64,000 nt of DNA from Dromiciops gliroides (GCF_019393635.1 NC_057861.1:302085468-302149467); one strand, 5' to 3'; positions 1-13,555 are shown, numbered from the stretch's first letter. Notes: generated by a model from the letters alone, not told the origin. Translations and numbers: made by a program.

Positions 1-1017
1 CCCTTTACTACCTTCAAAAGCATATAGAGCAAGAGAAGAAGGATGGCTTGCTCCATGAGAGCCATAAAGAACTTGGTGGTACCCTGGAGCATCCTTGAGT
101 ATTAGAATACAACATTTCTGGGAGTGTAACCAGACATACTTGGGATGCATGGTATCAGGCATTGGCCAGCAGTGCCCCCTGGTGTGAAATGAATCAGTAT
201 GTATTTAGCCTTAGCATCATTAAACTTCTTGTAGGCATTGACTGCTTAACTTCTGTCAGTATATCCCCAATACTTAGCAGTGTACCTGCCATGTAGTAAA
301 TTTTTAATCAATGTTTATTGACTGACTGATAGCCCGCTTTTTTCAGTAGAAGAGAACAGGAAAGAAGTAGATGCCCTTTGATTAAGAAATGGTGAAACAA
401 GTTATAGTACATGAGTATAATAAAATACATTACCGCTCAATAAGAATTTATGAATATGATAAATTCTTAGGAACATAAAGCCATCTGGGTAACTCTCTGG
501 TGAGAAAATTCCCTCTACTAATGCAAGTAAGCACTCTCTCTGAAACTTAGGTTTTAGAGTCTTATCTAAAGCATTGAGATGTTAAGTGATTTGTAAATAT
601 CATGGAGCCAACCCAAACCCAGAATCTTCTGGTCTCCAAGGTAACATCTCTATCCACTATGCAATACTGCTAATGAAAAATAAAGTCAGCACAACCAAGA
701 AAATTATGTACACAATAAATATAATAATGGAAATGGAAAGAACAATACAGCAGTAAAAAACTGAGTACTGTGAAATTAAAATGACCAAGGTTGCCCCAAG
801 AAGAGATATGAAAATGCACTGCTTTCTTTTCTATGCAAAGTTAGGGACTACGTATGTGGCACACTGCATACAAAGTCAGACTTTAGGGATATGTTGACTT
901 TTCTGAACTCTTTCCTCACCTTTTTTTTTTAATCCTTTGTTTAAAAGGGATGGTTCTGTTTTAAAGGAAGGGAAGGATTTGAGTGGTGGTGGGGTAAATA
1001 TAGGATGTCAAGTCAAA

Positions 1018-1150
1018 TGGAGTCAACAAGCATTTATTAAGTCTTACTACACATAAGGCATGGTGTTAGCACAGTATTAGGGCTAGAAATACAAATATGA
1101 GCAGAAAGAAAGGTCCGTACTCTCAAACAGCTTACATTCTAATGGAGGAA
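1018..1150 (+). mobile_element. Ancient dispersed repeat
   Basis: 'tcaacaagcatttattaagt' through 'aacagcttacattctaatgg' is a widespread therian repeat type. Related copies occur at 8465-8790, 10090-10150, 15790-16290 and 17735-18035. I do not assign a library name. Confidence 0.55.
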
Positions 1151-1859
1151 GATGACAACAAAAACCAACAACAAAGCTAAAAAGAGGGGGTGGGGGAACA
1201 AAAGTGCCTGGATTTTATAGAGAATGTCCAGGAAAATTAAGAGTATAGCCTGGAGAAGAATAAAGACATGGCTGGCCTAGGCCAACTCCTGAAAAATGGA
1301 GGCTCTGAGATGAATCAATCAGAAGGAGAGTTGAAGGGTACTTCCAGTGTATAAAGTCCAGAAGTGGCTTATATTTTTAGTTTCCTTACCCCCATCCAGG
1401 GGCATGCTGGAGCTAGTTCAAACCACCTTGGGAGAGCCAAGTGTGAGCATTTATATCTTGGAAAGTGGCAAAGGCTACAAATCAGGAATTGACTTTATTA
1501 AGTTTAAACATTCAACAAAACATTAAATGATAGATAAAACAGTAGCAATGTAGATTTAACTCAAAATGTGTCCCAAGTAAAAAAATCTGGGAAGGAGATC
1601 TAGTTTTTCAACCTACCAGTACACCCTTTCCTGCGTCTTGCATCTTATAGTTCATATATCTGTAACTGCTAAAAGGCTTGTTACCTTAGTTGTCAAACAA
1701 TATGTTTTTAGTCCAAGAATAAAAATATAATTCATATGATTGTTGATCCTATTTCAGCATGACAGCCTGAAAGCCAGCTTTCTCATCCGCAAAAAGGGAT
1801 AAATAATTCTTCCATTAACCTGTTTCACAAGGTTACTGTGAAAGGAGGGCTTTGGAATC

Positions 1860-2150
1860 CACAAAGCAACAGTCCCAGATCAAATCCCACTTTTTATATG
1901 AAGTCTTTCCCTAATCCCTCTTAATGCTAATCCTTTCCCTCTGTGATTATCTCCAATTTAATTCTGTTTATAACTTGTTTATACAAAGTTATTTTTATAT
2001 CTCCCTCATTAGACTGTGAGCTCCTTAAAAGCATTGACTTTTTTTTGGAGGGGGGGTGAATTATTCGGGGTTTTTTTTGTATCCCCAGTTTTTTAGCACA
2101 GTGCCTGGGACATAGTAGGTACTTAATAAATGTTTATTAATTGACTAGCT
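1860..2150 (+). mobile_element. L2 3' end
   Basis: 'ttagactgtgagctccttaa', 'gcacagtgcctgggacatag' and 'cttaataaatgtttattaat' are typical L2 3' sequence. A shorter L2 tail lies at 260-335. Confidence 0.75.
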
Positions 2151-2855
2151 AACTTTATAAATGTGAACTGCTATTATAAAACTTTTTATTTCCTATTGAT
2201 TTTTGGTCAATGGTCTGCACAAAGGGATGCTAAATATGTTTGCTGTATGTGTTAAATTAAATGAACCTTTCCTACATTATACTTTGATACTGTGTTTTTG
2301 TGAAACACAGTGCTGAATAAAGTATATTTTAGTGTTTGCCACTGTGTTTGGGGAATCATGGTCAGAATGGTACATTGCTCCCTGTTTATCACTGACTGAA
2401 CCTATTACTCTTTATAGGATTATTAGAGCAAAGCTGATATGTTTGAATTTACCAGAAAAATTAGTTTCCATGTACAGTGTCCCTAACATTAGTTCAGTAA
2501 TGAGACCACAGTTTTTGCTTGAGGTAATGTACAAAAATGTGTTAGAATTGCCCTGAAGATGTGATCATAAGCCACGCTTCAGCAGGTTATTTTAACAGAA
2601 TGATGGGAAAGTGTTTCCTCATCAGTTTCTTCCCCCAAAGACAGTGTTTATTTCAAAGAAGAGTGTTTTTCAATTGCTTGATTTGGCATTAATAAATCAC
2701 TATAATTACATAATGAAAATCTAAATGCACACCCTATTTTGTGGTATAAGACATTTTAAGTTGTATATGGACTTAATGGTGTTGAAGACAGTGAAAATAA
2801 ACCCCCAAGAGTCTTTGCAGTACCAAATCTCAAACTATATTATAAAGTGGCAAGC

Positions 2856-2998
2856 AGGAGTAGCTAGGTGGCACAGTGGATAAAGCACCAGCCCTGGATT
2901 CAGGAGGACCTGAATTCAAATGCAGCCTCAGATACTTGACACTTACTAGCAATGTGACCCTGGGCAAGTCACTTAACCCTCATTGCCTAGCAAAATGG
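2856..2998 (+). mobile_element. CORE-SINE, WALLSI/WSINE-like
   Basis: It has 'tagctaggtggcacagtgg', then the CORE 'tgtgaccctgggcaagtca' and 'ccctcattgcc'. A small frame running through it is not a gene. Confidence 0.85.
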
Positions 2999-3595
2999 AT
3001 GGACAGACAAATAGATAGTTTTGATGGTTGCCACTTTATTTACATTTATCTATCTGGTACTGGCTAAGAAATAGAGTGATAGATCAGATAAGGTACACAA
3101 AACATAGTAGTAAATGACCATCCTGAGTGTGAGAGAAACCGAAAGACTCCCGCTTCTGGGACAAGAACTCATTATTTTACAAAAACTACTAGGAAAACCG
3201 AAAAACAACATGGCAGAAACTGGGTATAGACTAACATCTTATACCATATATGAAGTTATGGACAAAATGGATACATGATTTAGACATAAAGTGATAACAA
3301 TAGCAAATTAGGAAAGGACAGAATAGTTTACTGGTTGGATCCATGGAGAAGGAAAGCATTCATCACTAAACAAGATAAAGAGCATTGCAAAATGCAAAAT
3401 AAATAATTTTGATTATATTAAATTAAAAAGCTTTTGTGTTAATAAAACTAATGAAACCAAGATTAGAAGGACAGAAGAAAGCTTGGAAAGAATCTTTACA
3501 GCAAATGTCTCTGATAAAGGCCTCATTTCTCAAATATGTATAATTGAGTCAAATTTATAAGACTATAAGCCATTCCCCAATCAATAAATGGTCAA

Positions 3596-3771
3596 GGGGC
3601 AGCTAGGTGGTGCAGTGGATAGAGCACCGGCCCTGGAGTCAGGAGTACCTGAGTTCAAATCTGAGCTCAGACACTTAACACTTACTAGCTGTGTGACCCT
3701 GGGCAAGTCACTTAACCCCAATTGCCTCACTAAAAAACAAAACAAAACAAAAAAAAACAAAACAAAAAAAA
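3596..3771 (+). mobile_element. CORE-SINE inserted in L1
   Basis: A complete element from 'ggggcagctaggtggtgc' to an A-rich tail, with target duplication aataaatggtcaa at 3583-3595 and 3772-3784. Confidence 0.9.
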
Positions 3772-4063
3772 AATAAATGGTCAAATGATATGAACAGGTA
3801 GTTTTCAGATGAAGAAATCAAATCTATCTATAGATATCTAAAGAAATACTCTAAGTTACTTTTGAGAAATGCAAATTAAAACAACCTTGAGGTACCACCT
3901 CACACCTATCAGATTGACTGATGTGATGAAAGGAAAATGATAAATGTTGGAGAGGATGTGGGAAAATTGTGATACTAATGCACTGTTGGTGAAGGTTTGA
4001 ACTGATCCAACCATTCTGTAAAGCAATTTGGAACTATGTCCAAAGGGCTATGGGGCTGGGTAT

Positions 4064-4425
4064 TGTTAAGGGCTAAAATTCTAGCTAAACTGTCTAAAAT
4101 ATCTAATGAGTGGTCGCCAATAAATTATAAGCTTTAGCAAGAGTTAGACTTTTAAGCATTTATTAAGGAGAATAAGAATTTGGTAAAGAGAGAGAGAAAG
4201 GCCTAGATTTCTATCTATTAAAGGGAGAGCACATTTTTAGCTCCCTTCTCCACCAGAGTCCAGAGGAAAGAGCGCCTCCGTCTCCTCCTTCCTCCTCCCA
4301 CTAGTCCGCGTCACTTCCTGATACCAAAGAAAAGACTCCTGGTCTTGCCCTCAAAGACCTTCGCTTCATGGGCAGAACTCTTCTACAGGTAGTATCCAGC
4401 AGGTGGCGTTATTCCAATCGTTACA
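4064..4425 (-). mobile_element. Solo ERV LTR with 4-bp target duplication
   Basis: On the minus strand the element starts TGTAACGATTGG and ends CCCTTAACA, so it has TG...CA ends. It is flanked by GTAT on both sides (4060-4063 and 4426-4429), interrupting L1 sequence that continues across it. It is related to the LTR at 27750-28141. A 4-bp duplication fits a gammaretrovirus-like (class I) element. No internal viral sequence remains. Confidence 0.8.
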
Positions 4426-4836
4426 GTATACCCTTTGACTCAGCAATACCACTACTACATCTGAATCCCAAAGAGATCATTAAAAGGGGAAAAAAAACCT
4501 TACATGCACAAAAAATACTTATCAACTTTTTTGTGGTGGAAAAGAATTGCAATAAGAGTATACACATCAATTGGGGAATGGTTGAACAAGCTGTGGTACA
4601 TGAATAAATGGAATACTAACGTGCTATAAGAAATGATGAGCAGGCAGATTTCAGAAAAACCTGGAAAGACTTACATCAATGGATGAAAAGTGAAATGAGC
4701 ACAACCAGAACATTGCACACAGTAACAGCAACATTGTGTGATGATCAACTATGAATGGCTTAGCTTCTCTCAGCAATACAATGATCCAAGAGAATTTGAT
4801 GCTGTCCCCATCCAGAGAAAGAACTGATGGACTCTG

Positions 4837-4985
4837 TTTGTTTGTTTTTGTGAGGCAATTGGGGTTAAGTGACTTGCCCAGGGTCACACAGCTAGTAAGT
4901 GTCAAGTGTCTTGAGCTCAAATTTGAACTCAGGTCCTCCTGAATCCAGGGCTGGTGCTCTATCCACTACACCACCTAGCTGTCCC
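4837..4985 (-). mobile_element. CORE-SINE inserted in L1
   Basis: A minus-strand copy flanked by the 18-bp duplication aagaactgatggactctg (4819-4836 and 4986-5003). Confidence 0.9.
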
Positions 4986-5230
4986 AAGAACTGATGGACT
5001 CTGAATGCAAATTGAAGCATACTATTTTCACTTTCTCTGTGTGCGTGTTTTCCTTTTAATGTGGTCTTTCATGTCATGAATAATATGGAAATATATTTTA
5101 CATAATTGCACATATAATATATCTAATTGTTTATAGTTTTAGAAGAGTAGAAGTGAGAGAGGGAGAAAACTTTGGAGCTCAATTTTGTTCAAATGAATGT
5201 CTTTTCATACAATTGGAAAAAATAAAATAC

Positions 5231-6439
5231 TTTTAAAAAACAGAAAATAGCTTCCCCCCCCTCCCCAAGGAAATAATTGCATGATTCCTGAGTTGTTTTG
5301 TTTTGGTTTTGTTTTTATCTAAAAGGAGGCTTAGGCCTCTTAAATTATGCTGTAAAGAATCAGCATTTTGTTTTGCATGGCAGATGGAAAGTTAGAATTA
5401 AACCCTGTGTAGGACAGACTCTAGGTTCACTCTTCCAACCCCGACTCAGATTATCAGGTCAGGTCCCCAGGGTTCAGCTGACAATCTCCCCTTTAGGTTC
5501 TGACTTTTACAAATGGACGTTTACTGAGAAGGAATATCTAAGGTCTGATTGAGGAGAATGAATTCAAACTCAAAAGGATTTCTGAGAAGTATTTTCTGTA
5601 TTAAAGTAACCCTTGGATATAGTATAGTTATCCCTTCCACATCTCAACTTTCCCCACTGTGATTTTGATATATTACAGGTGGGCATAAGAAATTAAATGG
5701 AAACTTTTGGGGAGTTTGGCAGAAGTCACAGATGACACAGAAAAGGTTTAGAAACCCAAAAATGCATAAAATATATGCAGAGTATTGTGTAACATTAACA
5801 TATTTTATCTCTTTATATCATAATAATTCAGACTTCTTCTCTGGTATAAAGGAAGGACCAGAAATTTTTATGTGCATGGGGAGCCAAGTCCCTAACCCCT
5901 GCAGTGTGGGAGGGATAACTGGATCACCAATGACTGAGTCATTTCTTTACTTAAAGGACACAGTGTCTTAATTGTCTTGTCAGTTCACTGCTGTCTTGGG
6001 CCACAGAGGTGGCTTCTCAGGGCTAACTGCTAATTGAACTTGACTACTGATGGTGCTGGAAGGCTCAGCTATGGACTCTGGTTGCTAAACCTCTGGTGGC
6101 TCTTCTGGCCTTTAGAATTCCATAAGATTGTAATCTGGTAAATTTATTCTCCAATACGAATAATCAAGAAAGAAACACACAGAGACAAAAAAAAATAACA
6201 TTATGCATTCATAGCTATTTGATAGCTGGGTAGGGGAATATAAGGCAGTAGTAGGTCTTCATTAGCCAATTCCTTCCATTATATTTGCTTTCAAGGGCTA
6301 ATTCTGTTTTGTGAGTTCCAGCCTTTTCCAACCCCTAGTCCTTGACTTTAATTTCTAGCCAGATTATTGTAGGACCCCGGGGAATTTCCCATTTCTTTCC
6401 TCACCATGAAAAAATCACAGCCAAATAATCTGTAGAATC
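5231..6439. other. No recognised feature
   Basis: I see no repeat family and no convincing coding sequence. The small frames at 5298-5552 and 5732-5971 lack codon bias and domains. Confidence 0.5.
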
Positions 6440-6650
6440 ATTGACCTTTAAAGTAATAAGTGTACTTGGAGGTCACCTTGTTCAAACCTTTCATTTTATA
6501 GATGAAGGAAGCCTTGTTTTTACAGATGAGGCCCAGAGAAGTTCTGACTGATTTGCATAAGGTCACATATCTCAGAAATGGTGAGTTTGGGGCTCAAAGC
6601 CCAGTTTTCTAGTTCCACTTCTAATGTTCTTTCTGCTATATCTTATCTTG
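6440..6650 (-). mobile_element. MIR-like element
   Basis: 'cattttatagatgaaggaag', 'gcataaggtcacatatctca' and 'tctttctgctatatct' fit a diverged MIR. A second diverged copy lies at about 6740-6900. Confidence 0.55.
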
Positions 6651-6900
6651 CTGCTCTCCAATTTTTAGTCTTTTGCTCATTACTTGAATATAACAATGAA
6701 ATAACAAAGAATAACACTGACTCAAATTTATGCAAAGCTTTCTGGGTTTTTACATTTTCGAAACATTAGCTCCTTTGATCTTCGTACTAACCACTGAGGC
6801 TCAAAAAAGTTAAGAAATTTGCCCATGGCCTTCTAATTAATAAGAAGCTGATTCAGATTTAGAATCTGACTCTGTAGTCAGTGCTCTTCCAATTATTCAA

Positions 6901-8289
6901 GAGTAATGAGGTGTTTTGAGGTACTTGGGAAGACTCAAATAAAGTTATATGAAACCAAGAAAACAGAGACAAAAGAATATACACAATTACTATAATGTAA
7001 ATAAACATATCACTAAAAGGCAGAGAGCTCAGATGAATTTCAGTGAACAATTTTGGCTCTGGAAAACAGAGAAAGGAAGGAAATGGGGGACAATGAGTGA
7101 TGAATGTAGCATATGTGGTCAGACAGTTGTTTTAATCACTGAACTATTTTTTATTCTTTTTTAGTACAAAGATAGATTCAATTACAGGGCTGAGGAGTAC
7201 ATCAGAATATGACTATGATGATTTAAAAAAAACAAAATCAAATGTGTTAATAAAATTAAATATGAGAAGAAAAATAGAATAAATTAGGTTGGCTTATAGA
7301 TGACATTCTACTCCTAGATTAAAGTTTTGACTAATGTCAGTTTATTCTGTTCTCCATGAAAACCCTGGAAATACCTCCTTCAAATAAATCATTGTATAAA
7401 CCAACACAATCCAATCTTTGATTGTCCCTATTAGAGGTGTTCAATTGCTTTTCTCTACCCTAGGGATCTCTTTTAAGAACACATTTAAATTGTTTTTGCC
7501 TTTTAGGTGTCTGACACTTCCCAGTTAATCCCTGTATTAATTGCTATGGAAGACCTTAATATTGGAAATAGAAATAGCAATACTTCATGTCTCCTGGAGA
7601 ACCACCTCTTTAGAAGTATCTCTCCTTGAGAAGAAGTTCAAGAAATTCTTTCTTGGTTTCTTTTCTCTAGTGACCAAATAAAATGTTATTTTATTCTAAT
7701 TGGATGTGTGTGCAAGAGGGTATAATTCCTTAAAGAGGAATTCCTAATGACCCCCCACACCCCACACCCCACACCAACCATTTCCCCCTCCCCGTAAAAA
7801 TTCTTATCATGTTGTCAAACTACCATCAATCACTAAGAAATCAGTGATTAGGACTTCAAGATCATTTCCATTTGTAATGGTCTATGACTATACCACCTAA
7901 AATGAAAGACTAAATTTGCATAAGGGTAGATGTATCAGATAGAACTTTCTGGAAGGCTTTCTGGGACTGCAGCATGGTACAAAGAATGGCGTCACTGTGC
8001 CGGCTTTGGTTTATTATACACAGTGGGACTGGAGTCCCAAGGCTCTTCCTTAGTTACTGAGCTCTGCTATTGCCTAATGAGGCATGTCTCCTTTAAAGTG
8101 AACGAAGTAATACAGGTCTGATGTTGAGGAAATTTGTGGAGACAAATTACTCTGGAACTAACCACCTAAGAGGAATTAGTATGATTTAAAAAAAGAAGAA
8201 ACCATAAAAAGTCCTTGCAAATCACAAAGTTAGCAGTAAATTTCATTTCTTATAGAACTCCATGGTCTCTTAGTGGAAAGTAAACTATT
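6901..8289. other. No recognised feature
   Basis: AT-rich sequence with a short (ccccacacc) tract near 7750. No gene, RNA or repeat family is recognised. Confidence 0.5.
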
Positions 8290-8430
8290 TCAGTTCAGAA
8301 GATCTGAGCTCCATTTCATTTAATCTCTCTAAGTCTCAATTTCTCCATCTCTAAAACTGGGATAATAATATCTATACTACCTTCTTCACAAAGTTATAAG
8401 AAAAGCACTTATTAAAGTCTGTATAAATGT
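8290..8430 (+). mobile_element. MIR-like element
   Basis: 'aatctctctaagtctcaatt' and 'tctaaaactgggataataat' match the MIR CORE and tail. Similar fragments are at 9140-9250 (minus) and 13560-13650 (plus). Confidence 0.55.
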
Positions 8431-8794
8431 GAACTATTTTTATCAGGTTAATTCAGTTGAATTTAGTGATTTAATCAATCAGAAAGCATTTATTATGCAC
8501 ATGTTATGTGCCATGCAGCATCTAAGTGTGCCAAGCACCAGGGGCCACAAAAACAAATAACAAGCTACCTGGAGTAGCTTTTATTCTAGTGGAAGAGAGG
8601 GGTATAACATGTAAATACATAAATAAATAACAAGGCATTCTGGGGAGGGGACAAGTACTGATAAATGAGAGAAGAAAGTTCTTGTAGGAAGTGGCACCTT
8701 AATTGGACTTTGAAGGAAAATAGAGATTGTGAGAGGAGAAAGTAAGAAGCAAATGAATTCTAAGCATATGGGTCAGCCTCTGGAAAGACAAGGA

Positions 8795-8910
8795 GATGAT
8801 GCAAAAATGAGCTGGCAAAGGAAATGGCAAACCACTTCATTACCTTTGCCAAGAAAACCCAAATAAGGTCAAGAAGAGTTGGACACCAATGAAACAACTG
8901 AACAACAAAT
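8795..8910 (+). mobile_element. 3' fragment of a MAR1-like SINE
   Basis: 'aggaaatggcaaaccacttc' through 'aacaactgaacaacaa' equals the 3' half of the element at 24030-24270. Confidence 0.6.
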
Positions 8911-9439
8911 TTCACATCACCTAAAGGGTAGTGCATGGTGGGAATGAGTAGGATGCAACAATTGCAAAGAAGAATATAGAAGGAGTGTAAGGGATGCCAT
9001 CGAGAAAATGTTGGGTCCAAAAAGATTAGCTAGTATGAAGGATAACTAATGGATAGCTTTGTGTGCTTTATTGATATTCTGGTAATGTCAAAAGAATGTT
9101 AGAAAGGCCCCCAACATAAATGGGTGAAATTCATGTGGTGAACTGAAAGATGTAAAGGACTTGGCCAATGTCACACAGTTCTCGGTGTCAGAGCAGGGAT
9201 TTGAACCCATGTTTTCCGATTCAAAATTCAGTGCCCTTATAATTGAATGGGAGCCTTGTCAAATTCAGTAAATAGCATGTACTTTAAAGGCAATTTTTCT
9301 TTAGAAGAAAAAGAAAATGCCTGATATTTAAGGTTTGCAAAATGTTTTATAGAGATGATTTTATTTGAGTCTCAAACTAAATAATATGGTTGTTATTAAT
9401 CCCATTTTATAAAAGAAGAAAAGCTCAATAAAATCCAGT

Positions 9440-10095
9440 GGCTTCATGTAACCTTCAGGATCAAATAGAAAATCTCCTGTTGGGCATTCAAGATTCTTCA
9501 TAGTCTGTGCCTCTTCTCTCTACCTTTCCAATCTTCTTATGACTTTTTGACACCCTCACCCCCCTACCCCATTCTGCAATCTTGTGACATTTGTCTAAGG
9601 AACAGGAAGGAGACTTCATCTCCCAACTCTGGGCATTTTCATCGACTGTCCCCTATGCCTGGAATGTTCTCTCTCATCTCCACATCCTGACTTCCTTAAA
9701 ATCCTACTTTCTATGGGAAGCCCTTTCCAATACCCATAAATCTAGTGCCTTCTCTGTTTCCAATTTATCCTGAATATGGCTTGTTCGTACATAGATTTGT
9801 ATAAATTTTGTTTGTATAGATGAGAAAACTGAGGCAGAGTTAAGTGACTTGACCAGGGTCACACAGCTAAGTATCTGAAGCCAGATTTGAACTCAGGAAG
9901 ATGAGTCTTCCTAACTCCAGGTTTGGTGCTCTATCTACTGTACCAGCTAGCTGCCCCATAGATATCTTATATGTAGCTAGTTATTAACATATTGTCTTCT
10001 TCATTAGAATACATGATCCTTGAAGGCAAGGACTGTTTTTGCCTTACTTTGTACCTATCACATATAAAGTAATTAATAAATGCTTGTTGGTTGAG
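9440..10095 (+). mobile_element. L2 3' end split by a MIR
   Basis: 'caagattcttcatagtctgt' to 'ccctatgcctggaatgttct' and later 'gaaggcaaggactgtttttg' to 'aataaatgcttgttggttg' are L2. The small frame at 9591-9773 is an L2 by-product. Confidence 0.7.
9820..9960 (-). mobile_element. MIR-type CORE-SINE
   Basis: 'aaaactgaggcagagttaag' and 'agggtcacacagctaagtat' on the plus strand are the reverse of a MIR-like element. It interrupts an L2. Confidence 0.75.
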
Positions 10096-10189
10096 GGAAT
10101 AAGCATTTATTAAGTGACTAGTATGTGACAGGCACTGTGCTAAGTGCTTTTCAAAAATTATTTCAATCGATTCTCACCTTGGGAGATAG

Positions 10190-10335
10190 GTGTTGCCATC
10201 TGTATTTTATGGTTGAGAAAACTGAAGCAGACAGAGGTTAAGTGACTTGCCCAGGCCAGGGTCACACCGTCAATAAGTACCTGAAGCTGGATTTGAAATC
10301 AGATCTTCCTAAGCCTAGCACTCAATCCAGCTGAT
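10190..10335 (-). mobile_element. MIR-type CORE-SINE
   Basis: 'gagaaaactgaagcagacag', 'ggttaagtgacttgcccagg' and 'gatttgaaatcagatcttc' mark a minus-strand copy. Confidence 0.75.
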
Positions 10336-10339
10336 TGAC

Positions 10340-11779
10340 TTTCTACAAAGTATAAAATCAAGTTATAAGTGATATTACAATGACATTCCATGTGTATTTT
10401 ATTAAACCTGTGTATGAATATTAATTTTTGGTAAATGTCTACTTCAGAAAATTATTGTAAGGAAAGTACTTTCTGAACATTAAAGCACTGTGCAATACCA
10501 GTGGGTACAATGAAGTAGATAGCTTTACCCTTTCTAAAAGGGAAGAGGAAATTGAAAGGATAGACTCAGTCACAAGTAGGCCACATCCAGACCTCTATTT
10601 CTCCCATGCTCTCCATCCTTTCTCACATGGGGACAGGGAATTTAATTAGTCACCCTCTATTATAATAATTAGTTTGCTTTTTAGTCTAGTGGAATTATGA
10701 CGACCCTCAGGTCAATGTTTTCTCCTCTGCTGTTTTACAGAATTTAAATCAGGTAAATTATTAATATAGGCATGATGTCTTAGAACTCCTTTTTAGGAAA
10801 CATTCTAATATCCAGACAGATTTGGCTCTTTGTCCACATTTAATTTTTTTTGTATCTTTGGCTAGCTCCTGGTCTTTTTATATTTGAGGGCAAGATCTGG
10901 ATAAGTAAAGTTTCAATAAAAGAAGCCAACAGAGCACATTATGTATCTGTTGTTGGATAGATATGGGGGAGGGAATTTGTAGGAAAAAAATTTTTGCAAG
11001 GGGAGAAGGGGCTTCCTTCAGTCTCTGGAGAGGATAACCAGTATCTTCATCCTGAGTTTCATGTTCTGAAATATCAAGGTACCTATATACCCTTTAACTC
11101 TCCCTTCCCTACCACAGTCTGCCCTTCTTTAAATATCTCCTTTCAGTTTTTTTTTTCTCCTTTGGTTGATGCACAAGTTTTGATAATACTTTCTGTCTAG
11201 TTTGGCTCATTAAATCCTTGGCAGGACGGAAGATGCCACACTCCCACTCCTTCCCCTCAGTTTGTTTTCTCTTAACCCATGAGTATCTTTTTTCAAAATT
11301 CTCAATTCTGACTCAAGAGCTACTTCTTGCTAAAAGACTGCTCTGGTACAAATTGCTCTCAGGATGTAAAATTATTGTCCCTCTGAATTAATGATATTCA
11401 GTATGCAAATGTTCATTATAACTATTTTATTTGGTATTATTTTCATTATTGTTTCCGTAAACCCAAGGTTCAAGGTACCTTACTCAAATGATGTTCACTG
11501 GTGGTAGACAGCATTATTTATTTAGAGGACTCTAGAATATCATCAAATGAATCTTATATAAGGTATTTAGTATGGGGACCATCTTGCTTCTAAATTTATA
11601 TAAACTGGTACTGGAAATGTGTGGGCAGATATGGGTCAGCAATCTTAGAACTAGTAAACAGATAAAATCTCTTCTTTCAATAGAAAGTTTGGAGATTATG
11701 CAGGCTGATACAAATACAGTTGAGGGAAAGATTCCATTTGTACTAGAAGAAAATATTCGTAGCAGATTTTTTTGTGGTA
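10340..11779. other. No recognised feature
   Basis: Apparent unique sequence. Frames at 10994-11200 and 11572-11829 show no domain; the second probably runs into the old L1 that follows. Confidence 0.5.
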
Positions 11780-12260
11780 GTAAAAAAAACAGAAAGAAAA
11801 CGGGTGACCAACAACCGGGGAATGGCTAAATAAATTGTAGCATATGGACGGAACTGAATATTATTATGCTGTAAGAAATAACAGATATGGAGGATTCAAA
11901 GAAACCTGAGAAAACCAATGCACTGATAAAATGATGCAGACACAAAGAAAAATGAACCAAGAGAACATTAAACATAGGAACCACAACAATATAAAGGAAA
12001 AGAATACTTAAAGACATAAGATTTCTTATTAATGTAATTACCAATCTTGATTCCAAGGGAGGATTGATGGTACATGTTCTCAAAGGTGGTGGATTGTAGA
12101 TATGGAATGTTACAAATACTGTCAGATCTGACCAATGGAAGCTGTTATGAATAACAAACTGATACGTTTGTTACAAGGGAAGGAACTCTGGAGGATGGAG
12201 TTAAGAAGTAATTATTTACAAAATAAAAAGCATCAAATATGTATATGTGTGTATGTATGT
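11780..12260 (+). mobile_element. Old L1-like 3' end
   Basis: The sequence 'aatggctaaataaattgtag' and the downstream order resemble the terminal ORF2/3' UTR of the window's other L1s but are more diverged. It ends near a TG/TA-rich simple repeat at 12240-12290. Confidence 0.5.
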
Positions 12261-12290
12261 GTATATATATGTATATATGAACACATATAA

Positions 12291-13555
12291 AATTTTAAAG
12301 AGCCCAGCAAAGGCTGATATCAGTAACTCAATTCATGGACTGTGAAAGCTTCCACTTTGAGAATAAAGTGAGAGCTGATAATTATGTGTCAGAGACTGAT
12401 GATTTAATAGAAATAATGGTACTTTTGCCATCAGGAAAATTCCAGAAAGACAAAAATGGTTTGAAAGGGAATTAACAGAATTTGGAATGTCAAGGAGACT
12501 GTGATTGAATAAGAAAGCTGACAATTCTAAAATGAGACAGTATGGTCCTTGGAGTTCTGTTAAGAAGTATACCATAAAATAATTGGCTTCTAATGAATTT
12601 TAGCCCGGACCCTTTAGAGAACTGAACAAATATTTGCTTTTCAGAAAGAATCTGCATGTATTTCTTTGAGCATTTCACTAGCCAGAAAAGTCAGCTGCTT
12701 TTCTACAGAGAAGTACCTATGCTAAGCATCTATAAATGTGATCACAGAATTACTTCTACACCTATGTAATCTCTAAGAATCCTTTTGCCAACTCCCTCTC
12801 TCACAGATAAGCCTCAGGTACCATAACAAGGCTACATTTCTCCCCTCAAGGTTCTAGGAGGTGCCCCATGGAGAACTAGGGCTGATTCTTCAATGTTTAA
12901 GCCCCCCACAGTGTCTTCTACCTCTATCAGTTGGGAATCATTTAGTCAGCTAGCCATAAGTAGCTTTTAGAAAGGGATATTGATACAGTGGTACCATAAA
13001 AATATCCTCTCTCCTCCTTCTCACAGTTTTGGTTGCTAGAAATTGTCTTCAATTCTTGGGGTATTCAAATAGTTCCCTTTTGGCATGAAGTAGCTCATTG
13101 CTGGGTTCTTTGTAGACCCACAAATCTAGGTCCAATATGGATTTAGTTCAAAATATGGTATGACATAGCTATGAACAGATGCAAGAATTAACCTAGGACA
13201 GAAACTCAAAGCCATCCCAATGACTTCAGTGCTACACTAGCTTGATAATTAATAGATAACTCCTGGGGTAAGACAAAATTTCCTCTGCCCATCCAACACA
13301 ACATGATTCTCTTGCTTCAGTTCCAAAGACCTTTCACACCCATTCTAAAGCCTGTGATAGAGATGCATTTCTATAATTTCAGAACTGAAAGGGATCTCAG
13401 CTACAAATGTTACAAGTCTATTCCAACTTCCAGCTTATACCTGAACAAAGATCCCTGCTATATTATAGCTGATAAGTGATCTAGGCTTCTTGAAATCTCA
13501 AGTCAAGTGCCCCATTATACAATCCTTACTGACAAATAACAGTCTGCTAGTTTGA
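12291..13555. other. No recognised feature
   Basis: No repeat or coding signal that I can support. Confidence 0.5.

Larger units (their letters stand above)
3120..5230 (+). mobile_element. L1 fragment, ORF2 3' portion and 3' UTR
   Basis: It carries the marsupial L1 ORF2 end (around 3786-4045 'ttcagatgaagaaatcaaat', then the 'ggaatggttgaacaag' block at 4570). It ends in an A-rich tail near 5230. It is decayed, with no long frame. Three later insertions sit inside it: SINEs at 3596-3771 and 4837-4985 and a solo LTR at 4064-4425. Confidence 0.8.

Noticed and set aside
3588..3776. Recurring small frames with the peptide CVTLGKSLNPNCLTK or its relatives
   Set aside because: They are translations of the CORE-SINE in different copies, not a gene family.
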